DNA from: Rhabditoides inermis
Lineage: Eukaryota; Nematoda; Chromadorea; Rhabditida; Rhabditidae
DNA: 64,000 nt
NCBI GenBank assembly: GCA_963966185.1
Contig: CAWZYM010000155.1
Location: forward strand, 1 to 64,000
Reading direction: 5' to 3'
The notes under the pieces were generated by a model, which was not told where the DNA came from, ran no database searches, and saw only the letters and a program-made list of their open reading frames with translations. Below, in pieces: positions 38,923-54,283 of the stretch (the first letter of the stretch is position 1; each line of letters opens with the position of its first letter). Both the position numbers and the translations under genes were made by a program.

Positions 38923-39207
38923 TTTTGAGACGTTTTACCGAACGTATACATGTACGTTTGCATGTTTTTTTTCCAGGACGCTACTCCCACACAGACGTTC
39001 CATTTGTGGTGCAGAGATGTGTGCGAAGCGTCGAAAATGAACGACACACGTGGAGCGGAACATAATCACAGGAGCCGAATAAATCGGGCGAATAACTCGT
39101 TTAATCCGTCTTTTATCCGAGTCGCATATTTGGTAAGTCTTCAGATAACATTGCTAGCGTTTCTACTGGCGCTCAGGTCATTGCTGATTGCGCACAGAGA
39201 ACCGCGT

Positions 39208-39279
39208 GGGGGTATAGCTCAGTGGCAGAGCAATCGGCTGCAGTCCGATAGGTCCCCGGTTCAAATCCGAGTGCCCCCT
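39208..39279 (+). tRNA. tRNA-Cys(GCA)
   Basis: Unit 22; consensus. Confidence 0.95.
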
Positions 39280-39385
39280 AACTTTTTGCACTTTCCAGCG
39301 CCACTTTGCCTGATCAACTTTTCGTGTTTCCTGCAGGCGCGCCTTCGATCCAGTTCATTTCGGATTTTCCGAGTCGCTGTGGCAT

Positions 39386-39457
39386 GGCTGAGTGGTCTAG
39401 TGGTATGATTCTCGCTTAGGGTGCGAGAGGTCCCGGGTTCAATCCCCGGCTCAGCCC
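39386..39457 (+). tRNA. tRNA-Pro(AGG)
   Basis: Unit 22; consensus. Confidence 0.95.
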
Positions 39458-39544
39458 TAATTTTGCGCGTTTACACGCAAATTGTTTTCGTAGTTTTGCC
39501 GGCCAGTTGGAGTTGTCTATCGCGGCTGCAGCGGCTCGCTCGTG

Positions 39545-39617
39545 GCTTCCGTAGCGCAGTAGGCAGCGCGTCAGTCTCATAATCTGAAGGTCGTGAGTTC
39601 GATCCTCACCGGGAGCA
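39545..39617 (+). tRNA. tRNA-Met(CAT), elongator
   Basis: Unit 22; last tRNA of the array. The repeat stops about 89 bp downstream. Confidence 0.95.
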
Positions 39618-39976
39618 ATTCTTTTGAACTCCTGTCTTTCTCTAGTCCGGTCAAACTCTTTTATCATTTCTCGCCAGACGCGCAGTACACCGCACTCAAC
39701 TTCAGATTACACAGTTTATTTGAAAATATTTATTTTAACAAAACCATGATCACACAAAAGCGGTCGTTTAGTTCTTGACTCTGAAAGAAAACATATGTCA
39801 GAAATATTTAAACATCAGAAATGTCATAAAGAGTAGGATAAGGTGATGCCAATGTCTTCGAAATCAATTCCGATGTGTTTCGAAGGAATAGCAATTGAGA
39901 GTTATGTGAGCAGTTCAAAAGTCAGACTTTCGAGGGGCGTGTGCCGAACAGACGGCACCTAGAGAACATGGCCGAC

Positions 39977-40092
39977 TCACCCGATGAAGAACTCGACCTG
40001 CTCCTGAATGGCCTTTCTGGCAGCCACGAGGGCAGCCGGCTCTCCAGGGTAGACGGGGTACATGTCAGAACAGTGCGCAGTGCCTGACAACA

Positions 40093-40139
<47 letters not shown>

Positions 40140-42004
40140 CTCTCTCTCTCCCTCGACCCTCGTACCATTGATGAGTACTGGCACGACGTGCTTTCCACCG
40201 TCTCCCTGTCCCGGCTGCAGTCCGAGTGCGTGCCACGGGTCCAGAGACCCGTTCGGCAGCACCACATTCGTCGTGTTCGCCTGCGGTCAGAAGCATAGTT
40301 TATTTTACGAAAACAATATTGTAAGATTTTCGGTTCGAGATGAACATTCCAAATTCTGCCTGCAGTCACAGGCAGTCGTGGTATTACTATTAGGATCGGC
40401 GCGAAGCGCCGATCGTTTGCGTTTTATCCAGCGGCGCGCAGAACCGCTCGGCCCGGAGGGGCGCCAATATCGCTTGTAAATCAGTAAAAAAATAACTATA
40501 CATGAAACAATAGTTTAATTCCCAAAAATATGTTCGCTGGTTAGGTCTGCACGTCTGTCAGTTGTGCAGCTGTTCGCTGATTCGCTGAAAGACCCGCCAC
40601 TATTCCCGCCCCCGCGCGCGCATTGGTTCGTGATGCGGAATGTGTGCGGGAGAGCGCGATAATGCGATAATGTGCCCACTGTTTGTGATTTGCGTCGTCG
40701 TTCACGCGCGTTGTTTTGTTGTTGTTATCTTTGTTGTTAAAAATACATTTTGAAAAAAAGAAAATTTCTTCGAAATTCAACAAAAGGACATTCATTCTCT
40801 TCTGAAAAGTACGAGCTTAAAGTAGCTCTGTTTAGGTTCACCTAAATTCAACAAAAGCACATGCACAAAACTATTATTTCTACACTGAAATATAAACACC
40901 AACCTGCTCTCTCAAAACGATCACAAATACATTGACAATCAAATGCCAATATGAATATACTATTGCACACACACACATTCTATCACTCACATTCTATTAA
41001 CCCGTTTATCAAATGAGTCATATATGAAAAAAGCTCTTGTATTTGTATACAATCAAAAATAATGAAAACATCATTGTAAACTTAACGATTGTTCAATAGC
41101 TGTTTATTGATTTTCACAATGCTTTCATAAGAAATAAGAAAATATATTATATAGCCCCTATTAAAGGAACAGTGGCGACTTAATTCTGCAACTAGCTCGT
41201 TTGAACGCGCATTACCACTCATGCAAAACATTTGACGTAGACAGGACTCGAACCAGCGTGGTCTGTGCCACTACGGCGCACACACGCATTCAGCCACATA
41301 GTAAGTGGACGGACTTCTTTCGTCTGGGATTATGTGTTCTCTCGCTATTTCTGCAGTATATGAAGAGTTCAACGGAATGGAAGTCGTGGCGGGACCAATT
41401 TTGAATTTGAAATAAAATGTTGCAACAGCGAGTTGCCACATTTGAAAGCAACGGATAATCGTTGTTCTTTCTCACAAACCGATTAAGATTTGGGTTAATA
41501 TGATTCTTTCAAACATTCCTAGTCAAAATTAAGTCGCCAGTGTACCTTTAATAAATTATCGATAAAATATACGTTTTTACATATCGTTTGAGAGAGCAGG
41601 TTTATGGTTTAAGTGCAGAAAAAATAGTTTTATGCTTTTGCTTTTGTTGAATTGAAAAGAGAGCTACTTTACGCTTGTACTTTCCAGAAGAGAATGAGTA
41701 TTTGCAGTCGTAGTATCAGAAGTCAATAATGTTTAAAGATCTTTATGATTGCATGTGGTTGTGGAGACCGGAACAAGAAAACAAAAAGAGGACGTACGGT
41801 GTATCCGTCCAGCCCGCGGTACACGTTGTAGTACTTGCTGGCTGCGTCGTTGTTCGTCCTGAAATTGATCGGTACACAAATCGATAATCGATCTTTACTT
41901 GATGGTTTCGGCGGTGTAGTCCTGGCCGAACATGTCCGTGCACATGTCGAAGAAGTAGCTGGAAAAGAGAGATTAGAGAGAGAAAGAGAAAGAGAGAGAG
42001 AGAG

Positions 42005-42043
<39 letters not shown>

Positions 42044-42604
42044 GAGAGAGAGTCTCACTTGACAGGCACGAGTGCGCGGAAGATGTTCCTTCCCTGGTCG
42101 GTGGTCTGCATGTATCCGATCTCATTGCAGCACAGCCACATCCAACCGCGCATCCACGCTGAACACGAGGAATGACGTCATATTGAGTTCCGGTTATCGA
42201 TCGATTCTCACCGTCGTCTCCGAGAGTGTCGTAGTCGGTGTTGTTCCAGGCCTGCAGAAGTTCAGTGAGAGGGGAAAAGAAGAGAGAGGAGGGAGAGAGA
42301 AAAAGATGCAAGATTAAGAGAAATGGAGAGAATGGAGAATGATAAAGAGAAGAATATATTTATATGTAGAGAGATAGAGATAGAGGAAGATCGAGAGAGG
42401 GGCAGGGAGAAGAAGAGAAAGAGAGAAAGAGAGAGAAAGAGAGAGAGGGGGCGAGGGAGAGAGAAAGTTCACACCTTGATTAGATCATTGTAGCTGTTTG
42501 CGAAGACGGGCGGGTTAGCATTAGAGGCGGGGTAAAGCGAGTTGTACCTGAATATGTTCCCTTCTCCTTCTCACTCGCTCTCTTTCTTTCTCTCTCTCTC
42601 TTTC

Positions 42605-42654
<50 letters not shown>

Positions 42655-43758
42655 CTCTTCACCCACCACAGCCACACGTTGTTGACCCTTTTGACATAGT
42701 CGGGCTCAGTGTCGTCCTGCATGATTCTGCACACTTGGGCAGCTGTCGCGTTCGTTTTCGTCTTGTCCGTCTGCAAAGGGGCGGGGCATTAGTGGGCGGG
42801 GCATGTGCAATCCACAAAAAAGGTTGTTGACAATCATCAAAACAATAGCAATTATCTTTCAAAAGTACTTCCAAGTAAAAGTAGTTGGTTTGTACTGTTG
42901 TCTCAGTTGAGCAAAAGGACTGACATGTTTTCAATGAAGACATGTGCCAACAGGCTCTCTCTCTCATACCAGTGCAAAGCGGCCATATTATAATGAACGC
43001 GTATACGAAGTTATGCAGTTATTATCTAAAAGCACACTTCTGTTGTAACATAACACGTCGAATAATGCTGAGAGCCTGTTTGCACATGTCTCCATTGAAG
43101 ACATGTCAGTCCTTTTGCTCAACTGAGACAACAGTACAAACCAACTACTTTTACTTGGAAGTACTTTTGAAAGATAATCTCTGTCCTTTTCTTAAGTTTT
43201 GTTTCACAAAATTACATTTTTATACACGTTCGCGATTCGCTGCGAGGATACCGACGCGCACCCGCTATTCGCCTCTCTCTCTCTCTCTCACTCACACACA
43301 GAGGGGGCGGGGCGAAAGCGATTGTCCGACGCCCGCCCGAGCGACCGACACCAATCTCAATCCGCACTCGAAAGCGGACTCTCCGTATCTCGCTTCAAAT
43401 TCAATCAAACTCAATACAACTTTCTATAACTCTATCGAATATAGATGTGAATGCAATGTAACAGTGGAAATCACTTCAAAATGAGGAAAAGTGCTTCATC
43501 CGGGAAAAGTCGTTTTTGAGCATTCTAGCGCGCGGGGACATCCAGTACAAACGAGAGGGCGCGCTAATGTGTGGCCCCACGATGAATGTATGTGCAACGG
43601 GCGGAGCTTGTAGGTAGGGGCGGGGCTTGTAACTCGCCTGTCCATCGTATGTGTATTGGATCATTCCCTGGAAGATGGAGAAGATGTTGGCGAAGAAGTT
43701 GGTGATATCCAGCTGGGCGGAATCATCGTCGAATGGGGGATCAAGGCTGGAAAGAGAG

Positions 43759-43794
<36 letters not shown>

Positions 43795-44947
43795 GTGACG
43801 GAGGGATGGAAGATATGCGTACTTGAAGTATGTGTTAAGCTGTTCCCTTCCGTCGATAGAGAGGGACAGCTTCTCCATCTGTTCCCAGGCAGCTGCCACC
43901 GCATCTGGGCAGGCCGCGTCGGTAGTCCGCAGCGTGTCCTCCACAACCATAGCGTACTCTCAAATGACCATTCCATAGTGTGCATAATGGTTTTGGACGT
44001 CCACAACATGCTTGAAAAACAAGATTCCGTGTCAGTTGCTCACAAAACCGGTTTGAATGTACCATAGAAGTCGAGCTTGAGGTTGATCGGCGCGGAGGAG
44101 GCGACGGCTCCAACAGTGAGCTGCGGGAACTTCTCGCGGAAGAACGCAGACAGGGCACCTGTGGTGATCGGTTGATGATCGAGTATCGATCAGGCTCACT
44201 CACCGGGATAGGATCCTCCGAAAGTGACCCAGCGAGGGTTGGTGAAGTTGTGCTTAGTGTTCATCGACTAGAATCAGGATATCAGAGAATCGGAAACGAA
44301 TGTCGTGCTCGATTATCACTGATTAGATTACCAATATGGTTAATGAAACATAGAGTCTCAGAGCGCGTGATAGTGAAAATCAATAGACAACTTGTCTGCC
44401 ACATTGCAGAAAGTAAAGACATCAAACATGCAATAATTTTTAATACAAAAAATCTTACTGTAATCATTTTTCATCACCTGAATGAAGTTGGCGAGGTCAT
44501 AGAGTGCCTGCTCGGTGGTACACAGACGGAGAGACTCGGTCTTCATGTCACTGAAAACAAGAGTCTGATGAGTCAGAACCGACACACAGAGAATTTCTGG
44601 CACACATGTACAGGACAAAGACGGAGCAAGCCGGAGACAAGAAGGGATGGGGTATGGTGTTCCTACTTAATGGGCCGGGAAACTCCGAAGAAGCGATGCT
44701 CGAGGTCGAACACTGCCGCCCCATACTGCGCAGCCCACTCAAACAGAGCACAGTCAGACCATCATTTGTTCATCGACACTTGGTTCGAATGCATCTCATG
44801 TGTGCGCAAAAATCGACGTTCACAAGTGCGGCGATTGTTTAAAAAAAATTCAAGTTTCTACCTTGAGGTAAGTAACGCTCGGCTCGCCAGCCCAGTGGAC
44901 GCCCTCAGGTCCTAAAAACATTGTTCCCTTAACTCTCACTGTTTCGT

Positions 44948-44980
<33 letters not shown>

Positions 44981-45674
44981 ATCGCTCACCCTCTCCTCCG
45001 ATCATGATGAAGATGAGGTTGGTGTTGTTGTAGTACTTGGGGTTGTAATAGTAGCGCTGAAAGGGGGAAGTGGATAGAGAGAGAGAGAGAGAGAGATGGT
45101 GCAGACGCCATACCTGCTGCCATGTGTCGTGGTTGTTTGCATCGAAGTGGTCCATCTTCTGGGTGAAGTTGGCGCGGACCACCCACGGATACGGGTCCGC
45201 ATCGCCGTACAACGGAAAAAGATGGATATTCATTCGCTATTACACCTGCCACATCGAATCAACTGTGATTCATACTCATACTCATCGTGATTCAGTTTTC
45301 AGTATTCTGCATGTCCGAGCAGTCATCTGCTGTCTATGCGTACCTCATCCTGGCTGGTTCCGGTGTGAGTGTGCCAGAGGGTCTTCTTCAGTCCACCGGG
45401 CGGGCGACCAAACGCATGCGGCCACGGTCTGACATTATCATTATCACAATAATGTCATATTGTTTCACTATTTTTGTCACCAATATTTTTGAAATATTCC
45501 TTCTGAAGAGAACTAACAGTTCCTTCAACAACTAACAAGCACACTGTTCTTCCATTGCGCACTTTCGAAAAGCACGCATCTCTCGCCTTCTCACCTGTCC
45601 TCGGTCCTTGTGTGAATGGGCCCAACCAGGGCGGCGACCGCCGGCACAACAAGGAGAAGCGCCACACTGCGCAT
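39977..45674 (-). CDS. Secreted S28 serine peptidase (Pro-X carboxypeptidase-like), multi-exon
   Basis: Exons read on the minus strand give a full S28 protein. Exon 1 (45595-45674) encodes a signal peptide, MRSVALLLVVPAVAALVG. Exon 2 is 45344-45428, exon 3 45114-45236 (FTQKMDHFDANNHDTWQQ), then about 44993-45058 (RYYYNPKYY...IMIGGEG), 44870-44917 (PEGVHWAGEPSVTY), 44660-44746 (WAAQYGAAVFDLEHRFFG), 44475-44556, 44210-44275 (catalytic Ser in FGGSYPG), 44060-44160, 43817-43957, 43640-43750, 42660-42775, 42475-42548, 42215-42252, 42061-42164 (NEIGYMQTTDQG), 41899-41962, about 41798-41865, 40160-40290 (catalytic Asp in NGSLDPWHALGL) and 39977-40084 (catalytic His in GTAHCSDMYP; stop after FFIG). 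All three catalytic residues are present. The family removes residues at Pro-X bonds in lysosomes or outside cells. Introns are rich in (GA)n, and two transposons sit in the 40.3-41.8 kb and 42.8-43.6 kb introns. Exon ends are approximate. Confidence 0.85.
40098..40151. repeat. (CT)n tract in S28 intron
   Basis: CT dinucleotide run with a few T interruptions, in the short intron between the exons carrying the catalytic Asp and His. Confidence 0.9.
40390..41697 (-). mobile_element. Helitron-like non-autonomous element (family 2), copy 1
   Basis: On the minus strand the element ends with a 9-bp hairpin (GATCGGCGC/GCGCCGATC) followed at once by CTAA and a host T, the pattern of a Helitron 3' end. 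An inverted repeat of about 120 bp lies at 40790-40925 and 41575-41697 around a unique centre. The family also occurs at about 60640-61536. It lies in the large intron of the S28 gene and carries a nested element at 41159-41553. No protein is coded. Confidence 0.6.
41159..41553. mobile_element. Nested inverted-repeat element (395 bp)
   Basis: Left end TATTAAAGGAACAGTGGCGA and the reverse complement of the right end, TATTAAAGGTACACTGGCGA, agree over about 30 bp with a few differences. Copy 2 of the surrounding Helitron-like family lacks this segment, so it is a later insertion. No transposase. Its minus strand holds a tRNA-like stretch near 41225-41300. Confidence 0.65.
41964..42052. repeat. 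(GA)n tract in S28 intron
   Basis: Interrupted GA run between two exons of the S28 gene. Confidence 0.9.
42268..42465. repeat. Purine-rich GA/GAAA tract in S28 intron
   Basis: About 200 bp of almost pure purine on the plus strand, polypyrimidine on the coding strand. Confidence 0.85.
42563..42659. repeat. (CT)n tract in S28 intron
   Basis: Pyrimidine run on the plus strand between the exons starting near 42548 and 42660. Confidence 0.88.
42855..43567 (+). mobile_element. Helitron-like compound element (family 1), copy 1
   Basis: Starts A|TCTTTCAAAAG and ends CTAA|T, as Helitrons do. The first ~325 bp form a long inverted repeat (42855-42960 against about 43068-43180); a unique ~385-bp tail follows with GC-rich blocks. 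The terminal hairpin is truncated here (GAGAGGGCGCG then CTAAT). The same two modules in the same order occur at 48579-49300. It lies in an intron of the S28 gene. Confidence 0.6.
43766..43792. repeat. (GA)n tract in S28 intron
   Basis: Short GA dinucleotide run. Confidence 0.85.
44947..44981. repeat. (CT)n tract in S28 intron
   Basis: CT run with one TTT interruption. Confidence 0.85.
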
Positions 45675-45918
45675 CCTGCAAACCAAAACGTATCCAAACG
45701 AATCACACAAACGTAGATAGGTAACGCGACGCTATGAAAATCACAAATCCAGTCGGGCTGCGACCGAAAACCAAGGCTCGCGGGATCGGTCGCTGCGCTA
45801 TCAGTGATTGGCTTACAGTTATCAAGCGTCGCATCATGTTGAACAAGAAACCACGGTGATAAGAAGGCTTTATTCGTGAGTGAATAGGACTGTCTTCTGG
45901 ATAGAGATATCTATGTAA
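45675..45918. other. Intergenic gap between two minus-strand genes
   Basis: Only 244 bp separate the stop of the esterase gene from the start of the S28 gene, both on the minus strand. It should hold the S28 promoter or a trans-splice acceptor; I recognise no specific motif. Confidence 0.5.
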
Positions 45919-50069
<4,151 letters not shown>

Positions 50070-50791
50070 GTTTGAATAGAGACCACCCTGAATCTGCAAT
50101 GGGTTTTTCTTATCGAAATAGAAAGCGCGCACAATGGATGCGATAACACTAAACTTTCATATGCATGTTTCTGCAATTCCCATCCATGTATAAACACACA
50201 TGATATAAAAAAATAATACATTAGGCGGGAAACACTGATTTGTTACGTGGTTGTGTTACAGAATGATCTGCATGTCTGTGTTAGGTTTGAAAAAGATGCT
50301 TATCATAAGTCCGCAAGGGTCGCAACGTTTCCTGATAACAAACGACATATCCATTCTGCAACTTGTGCTAACAGGCTGAAAAAAACAACATAAAAGCCTG
50401 ATAGCAGTTACCAGTTTTGAAAAACCACGTTTGCACCATCGAAGTCTTTTTTGTTGTGATTGACATGCGCACATACACATGCAAACAGTTACATACATTA
50501 GAGCGCACATCCTTTCTGCATCTTGTGCTATCAACATAAAAGCCTGATAGCAGTACTGAAAGAAAAACGTTTTTGCACCATCGAATCTTAGTTTCTTCGT
50601 AGTTGATTGACATTTGGAAAAGTGTTGCGATTGGCATGCGCTAATGAAAGTTAGACTACACTACTACACATAAGTATTCAAATAATCTGAACAGTTGCAT
50701 TTGAAAACTTCAAAACACAAATTACAAAAATACGAAAGAAAAAAATGTCGTTCAGTGTGTGTGGGTGGACTCTCTGATAGCGGTTCGCGCG
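50070..50791. promoter_or_regulatory. Divergent intergenic region
   Basis: 722 bp between the minus-strand esterase start and the plus-strand tnp2-like gene. It contains an imperfect direct repeat (about 50352-50407 and 50513-50553, sharing AAAAGCCTGATAGCAG) and further similar blocks with TTTGCACCATCGAA. It must hold promoters for both directions; I cannot pinpoint them. Confidence 0.45.
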
Positions 50792-53700
50792 ATGGACACA
50801 GCTCACAGGGAGAAGACACACGCCACACGCCTCGACTGGAGCAGAAGTGAGTCGTCTCCCCCCTCCCCCCCCGCTCATTCACCCCGTTCAGTATGTGAGC
50901 TGGCGTCTCCGGCGAAGCGCCCTCCTCGCATGCCTGTGGTGGAGGAGCAGGCGGAGGACGGAGAGTGCGACGACGATGCCAGCCTGCTCCTATCCGTCCA
51001 GCAGCTCGTCAACTTCATCGAGTGGAACCCGGTGAGCTGAAAGGAAGGGAGATGGAAAGGAGGAACGAAAGATAGATAAAGGGAGCGAAAGAGCGACAGA
51101 AGAGTGTTTGCCAATTGTCTTTATTTTGCTGGTCACGTATTTCAGTGAATAGAGGGAATTGCGATAACAGTGTGATTATAGAGGCAGCGGCATTTCGACT
51201 TTCGCGGACGGGCATCTCATCTGGGCTTCTACGACGAGCAGCTAGAGAAAATCAGACTTTGTTTACCTGTCATACGTATAATAAATATTGATTGTAATAA
51301 TTATGTTGTGCTTGTCCATGACATCCATACATCTGCTCAACACTTCCACTGTCCTTGAGCATTGGCGCACTTTATGGAACAGTGATTAAAGTGTAGTTCT
51401 AAGATGTTTGATGGTTGATTGCGGTACATACTCAGTTATTTCTCATTTCTTTTTGTTTTCTCTACATATTTAACAGTGTTCTTTTGCCTACCTCCATTAA
51501 TTTAAAATTGTCAGATAAGGAGCGGGGTCATGCCCGTATTTTCTGATGTCACTAATGTAAAAATTGTTAGTCATAGGAAGAGGGTGGTTGAGATAGACAA
51601 GATGAGATGTCACAGATTACCATTTATTCACTATTTCGGATGCGCGATTACTGTTCCATCTACCACTTTCATCTAGAAGCTTGTTTCCGCTCTCTTTGAT
51701 CACGCCTACTCAACTTTTTCAGCCGGTGTCAGCGAGCGGGCGCGTCGGCAAGCGCGTCAGCAAGTGCGTCGCCGAGTTCAACTTCCATCAAATATTTTTT
51801 GGAGAAGATTTGATCGATACAATTAATGTGATACAGTAGATAATGATGTTTGTTCCGGGAGTATCTTCGTTTCGAGTTTCCTGGACACATAAATAGGAAA
51901 ATTGTCGTTTTCTGTCCAGACAAGCTCCGCCCCTTAGACCTTGCCCCATTGACATTGCCTTTATGTTAGAGAACCTCTGCATTGTGCTCGTTTCTTTTTG
52001 TCTCCCGTTTGTCTCATATTTTGTCTCATATGTCTCATATATCGGCTTTGAATGTATAACTTTTTGGTAATTGATCGGCGTTGAGATGGTCACCCTCCTG
52101 TCCGACTTTCAGACACCCCTCATTTCTTTTTCTTTCTTTTATTGTGCTCACATGAATAAATCTTTTTTATATTATTTGTTACGATTACTACTCTGGCATG
52201 TTGGTTGAGCAACCAAGGCTAGCTAGCTCTATCTCTTAGAACAATGTTGTCATGATTGTTTTTGAGAGAAATTTTAGATGATGTCGTAATGCCTCGGATA
52301 AAAGCGAAGAGCCTTACTTCACTGGTAGCTGGTCATCGACCGCTGGCTGGCGCTCCTCCTTTTCCAGATAACCAAGACGGCGACCTGGTGAACACCACTT
52401 CGTCGAAGGACAGAGGAGACTCGTCGCACTCCCCGTCTGTGTCCGAATCGGACACAGATGTTGATGAGCGATTCGGAGACGAAAAAGCACAGCTCCGTCC
52501 ACGACCTCACTTTCCTGCGCGAGTTGCCCCGTTTTGTGAGTGTTTTATTTGTTTATTATCAATCGAAACAGATTTTCAGTGGTTCGAAGAAAATTGATTT
52601 TCATCCACCTGAACAGAGTTGTACGTGGAGAAGCGAAGTCGTCTCACGGCCTGGAGAGGGGTTGTGCTCGAGTGTTGACTGGAGCACCAGTCGTTTTTTT
52701 TCAGAATCACTCGTGAGTATTGTTTGCTGTGTGTTATGTGTTAAATCTTCTTCAGATCGAAGAAGCAGCTCGACAGCTCACTGCGCCTCTGAATCTTAGA
52801 GATGTCCGCTATTGCAACAGGTGCAACGTGAACGCGACCTCTAAGTATTCGACGTGCGAAATCAGCTGTGTACGTCGCAGAGGTATGTTGTCTATGCGTT
52901 GTGTTTTTGCTATAGAATCACGTTTCAGTCTACCTAATGGGCGCGGAACAACTGACATGATGAACTCAGTTGTTCTATGTGATATTGAAGCGCAGCTGAG
53001 AGAAATCGTGGACGAACACTTGGACAAAATAGACGAAATGCACGTATCCGCCAGGCGCGGAGGGTTCGTTGGCTTTTACGAATGTTATGTATTACGTATT
53101 TGTTAAGATTATCTGATTAGCTCATTGTTTAGGCATCTTCGAGAAGAAGTGTCCGACTTCCCTCGCTTCTAAGCCGGAGTCGAGACTGCTGCCGAACGGC
53201 AGAACTGTGTGTTGCGGTTACAGATCAGTCTCGGCTTTGATGGATTCCGGGCGAGAAGGATCAGTTCGTGAGTGTATTAGTTGATATCATGATGTAATGT
53301 CTTTTAAAGGCGAAAGATCATCCCAATCTACGTCGTCCTCGAAGACCTTCCACAGGCCCTCAAGACATTAGAGAACAGCGCGATCGCAGCGACCATGGCT
53401 TTGAGCAAGAGCATCACCAACTGGGACCTCGATGTTAGTTCTGAGACGAATTCTCAAAATGAAAACTCATTGCAGAGGCCATTGAATAATATCGAACGCA
53501 CTCTACAGATTCTACGTGGTGGAGTTCAATGGACGATCGATAATCGCCCCTACACAGTATACGCTACTGTGTATGGGTTATGCGCCGATCTCAAGGTGTG
53601 TCGTTATTGTTGGTATCATTTAACAGGCGGCCATATTTACAGGCGACCAAAGAACTGCTGGGCATCTACAGGTGGACCCGTTTGTGGAATTGTGGAAGGT

Positions 53701-54250
53701 GCTTGATTCGTGGACGGTATCGCGGTCTCACAGTAGACTGGTCTGGACCACCTGGACCTGTACGTTCAGAAGCTGACTGTTTACAGAACGCAAGCTCAGG
53801 AGCCGCAGGGTTTCACAATGGTAAAAATCAGTTTGTGTAACTGTCGTCATATTTTACTTTCATCTAGCACACCCTCTCGCTCAAAGTGTGGTTCCGGCAT
53901 GCAGAATGTACGTGGACGTTCTGCACACAGTCAACGAGGGAGTGATCAAGTACATTCTGCTCGGTATGAAATTTGCTCCTAAACGTATTTTTACTAATTG
54001 ACGATAGTTTATATTTGTTCTCAACGCCAGGAGGAAGAAGGACGAGGGCTTGTGGGATGCCCAAGACTACCAGAGATGGGATTCTGCGATCTCTGTCAGC
54101 AGTGTTTCCATACACGTATTCATCGCACTTGGTGAAGCCGGCAGTGCGTATCAAAAGAATGACGGGAAATGAACTAAGCGCGGTGAGTATAAAATGAGTC
54201 AGTTCTCTCTCTCTCCTTCTCTCTCCCTCCCTCTCTCTCTCTCTCTCTCT

Positions 54251-54283
<33 letters not shown>

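Larger units (their letters stand above)
1..39706. repeat. Tandem array of seven-tRNA unit (~1424 bp)
   Basis: The same 1423-1426 bp unit recurs end to end: base 1 reappears at 1425, and the Pro(AGG) gene starts at 324, 1748, 3171, 4595, 6018 and so on to 27741, 33565 and 39386. The last two intervals are longer because two units hold a 4.4-kb LINE. Length differences come from a T run of 7, 8 or 9 in the Val-Cys spacer and a 1-bp deletion in two initiator-Met genes. Spacers are as conserved as the genes, as expected from concerted evolution. The array is cut off by the window on the left and stops on the right at about 39706, inside the elongator-Met to Pro(CGG) spacer. Every tRNA is followed within about 15 bp by a T run of 4 or more on its own strand. 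True copy number may be larger if the assembly collapsed copies. Confidence 0.97.

Noticed and set aside
68..39667. Recurrent ORFs of 60-160 codons in every array unit, on both strands
   Set aside because: They run through the tRNA genes and spacers, have no protein-like composition, and recur only because the unit is repeated.
1..39706. CRISPR array or rDNA/5S/spliced-leader repeat
   Set aside because: The repeat unit is 1.4 kb with seven folded tRNA genes; no short repeat-spacer pattern and no rRNA or spliced-leader sequence was seen.
41723..42776. ORFs made of Arg-Glu or Ser-Leu repeats
   Set aside because: Translations of (GA)n/(CT)n intron tracts in the S28 gene.
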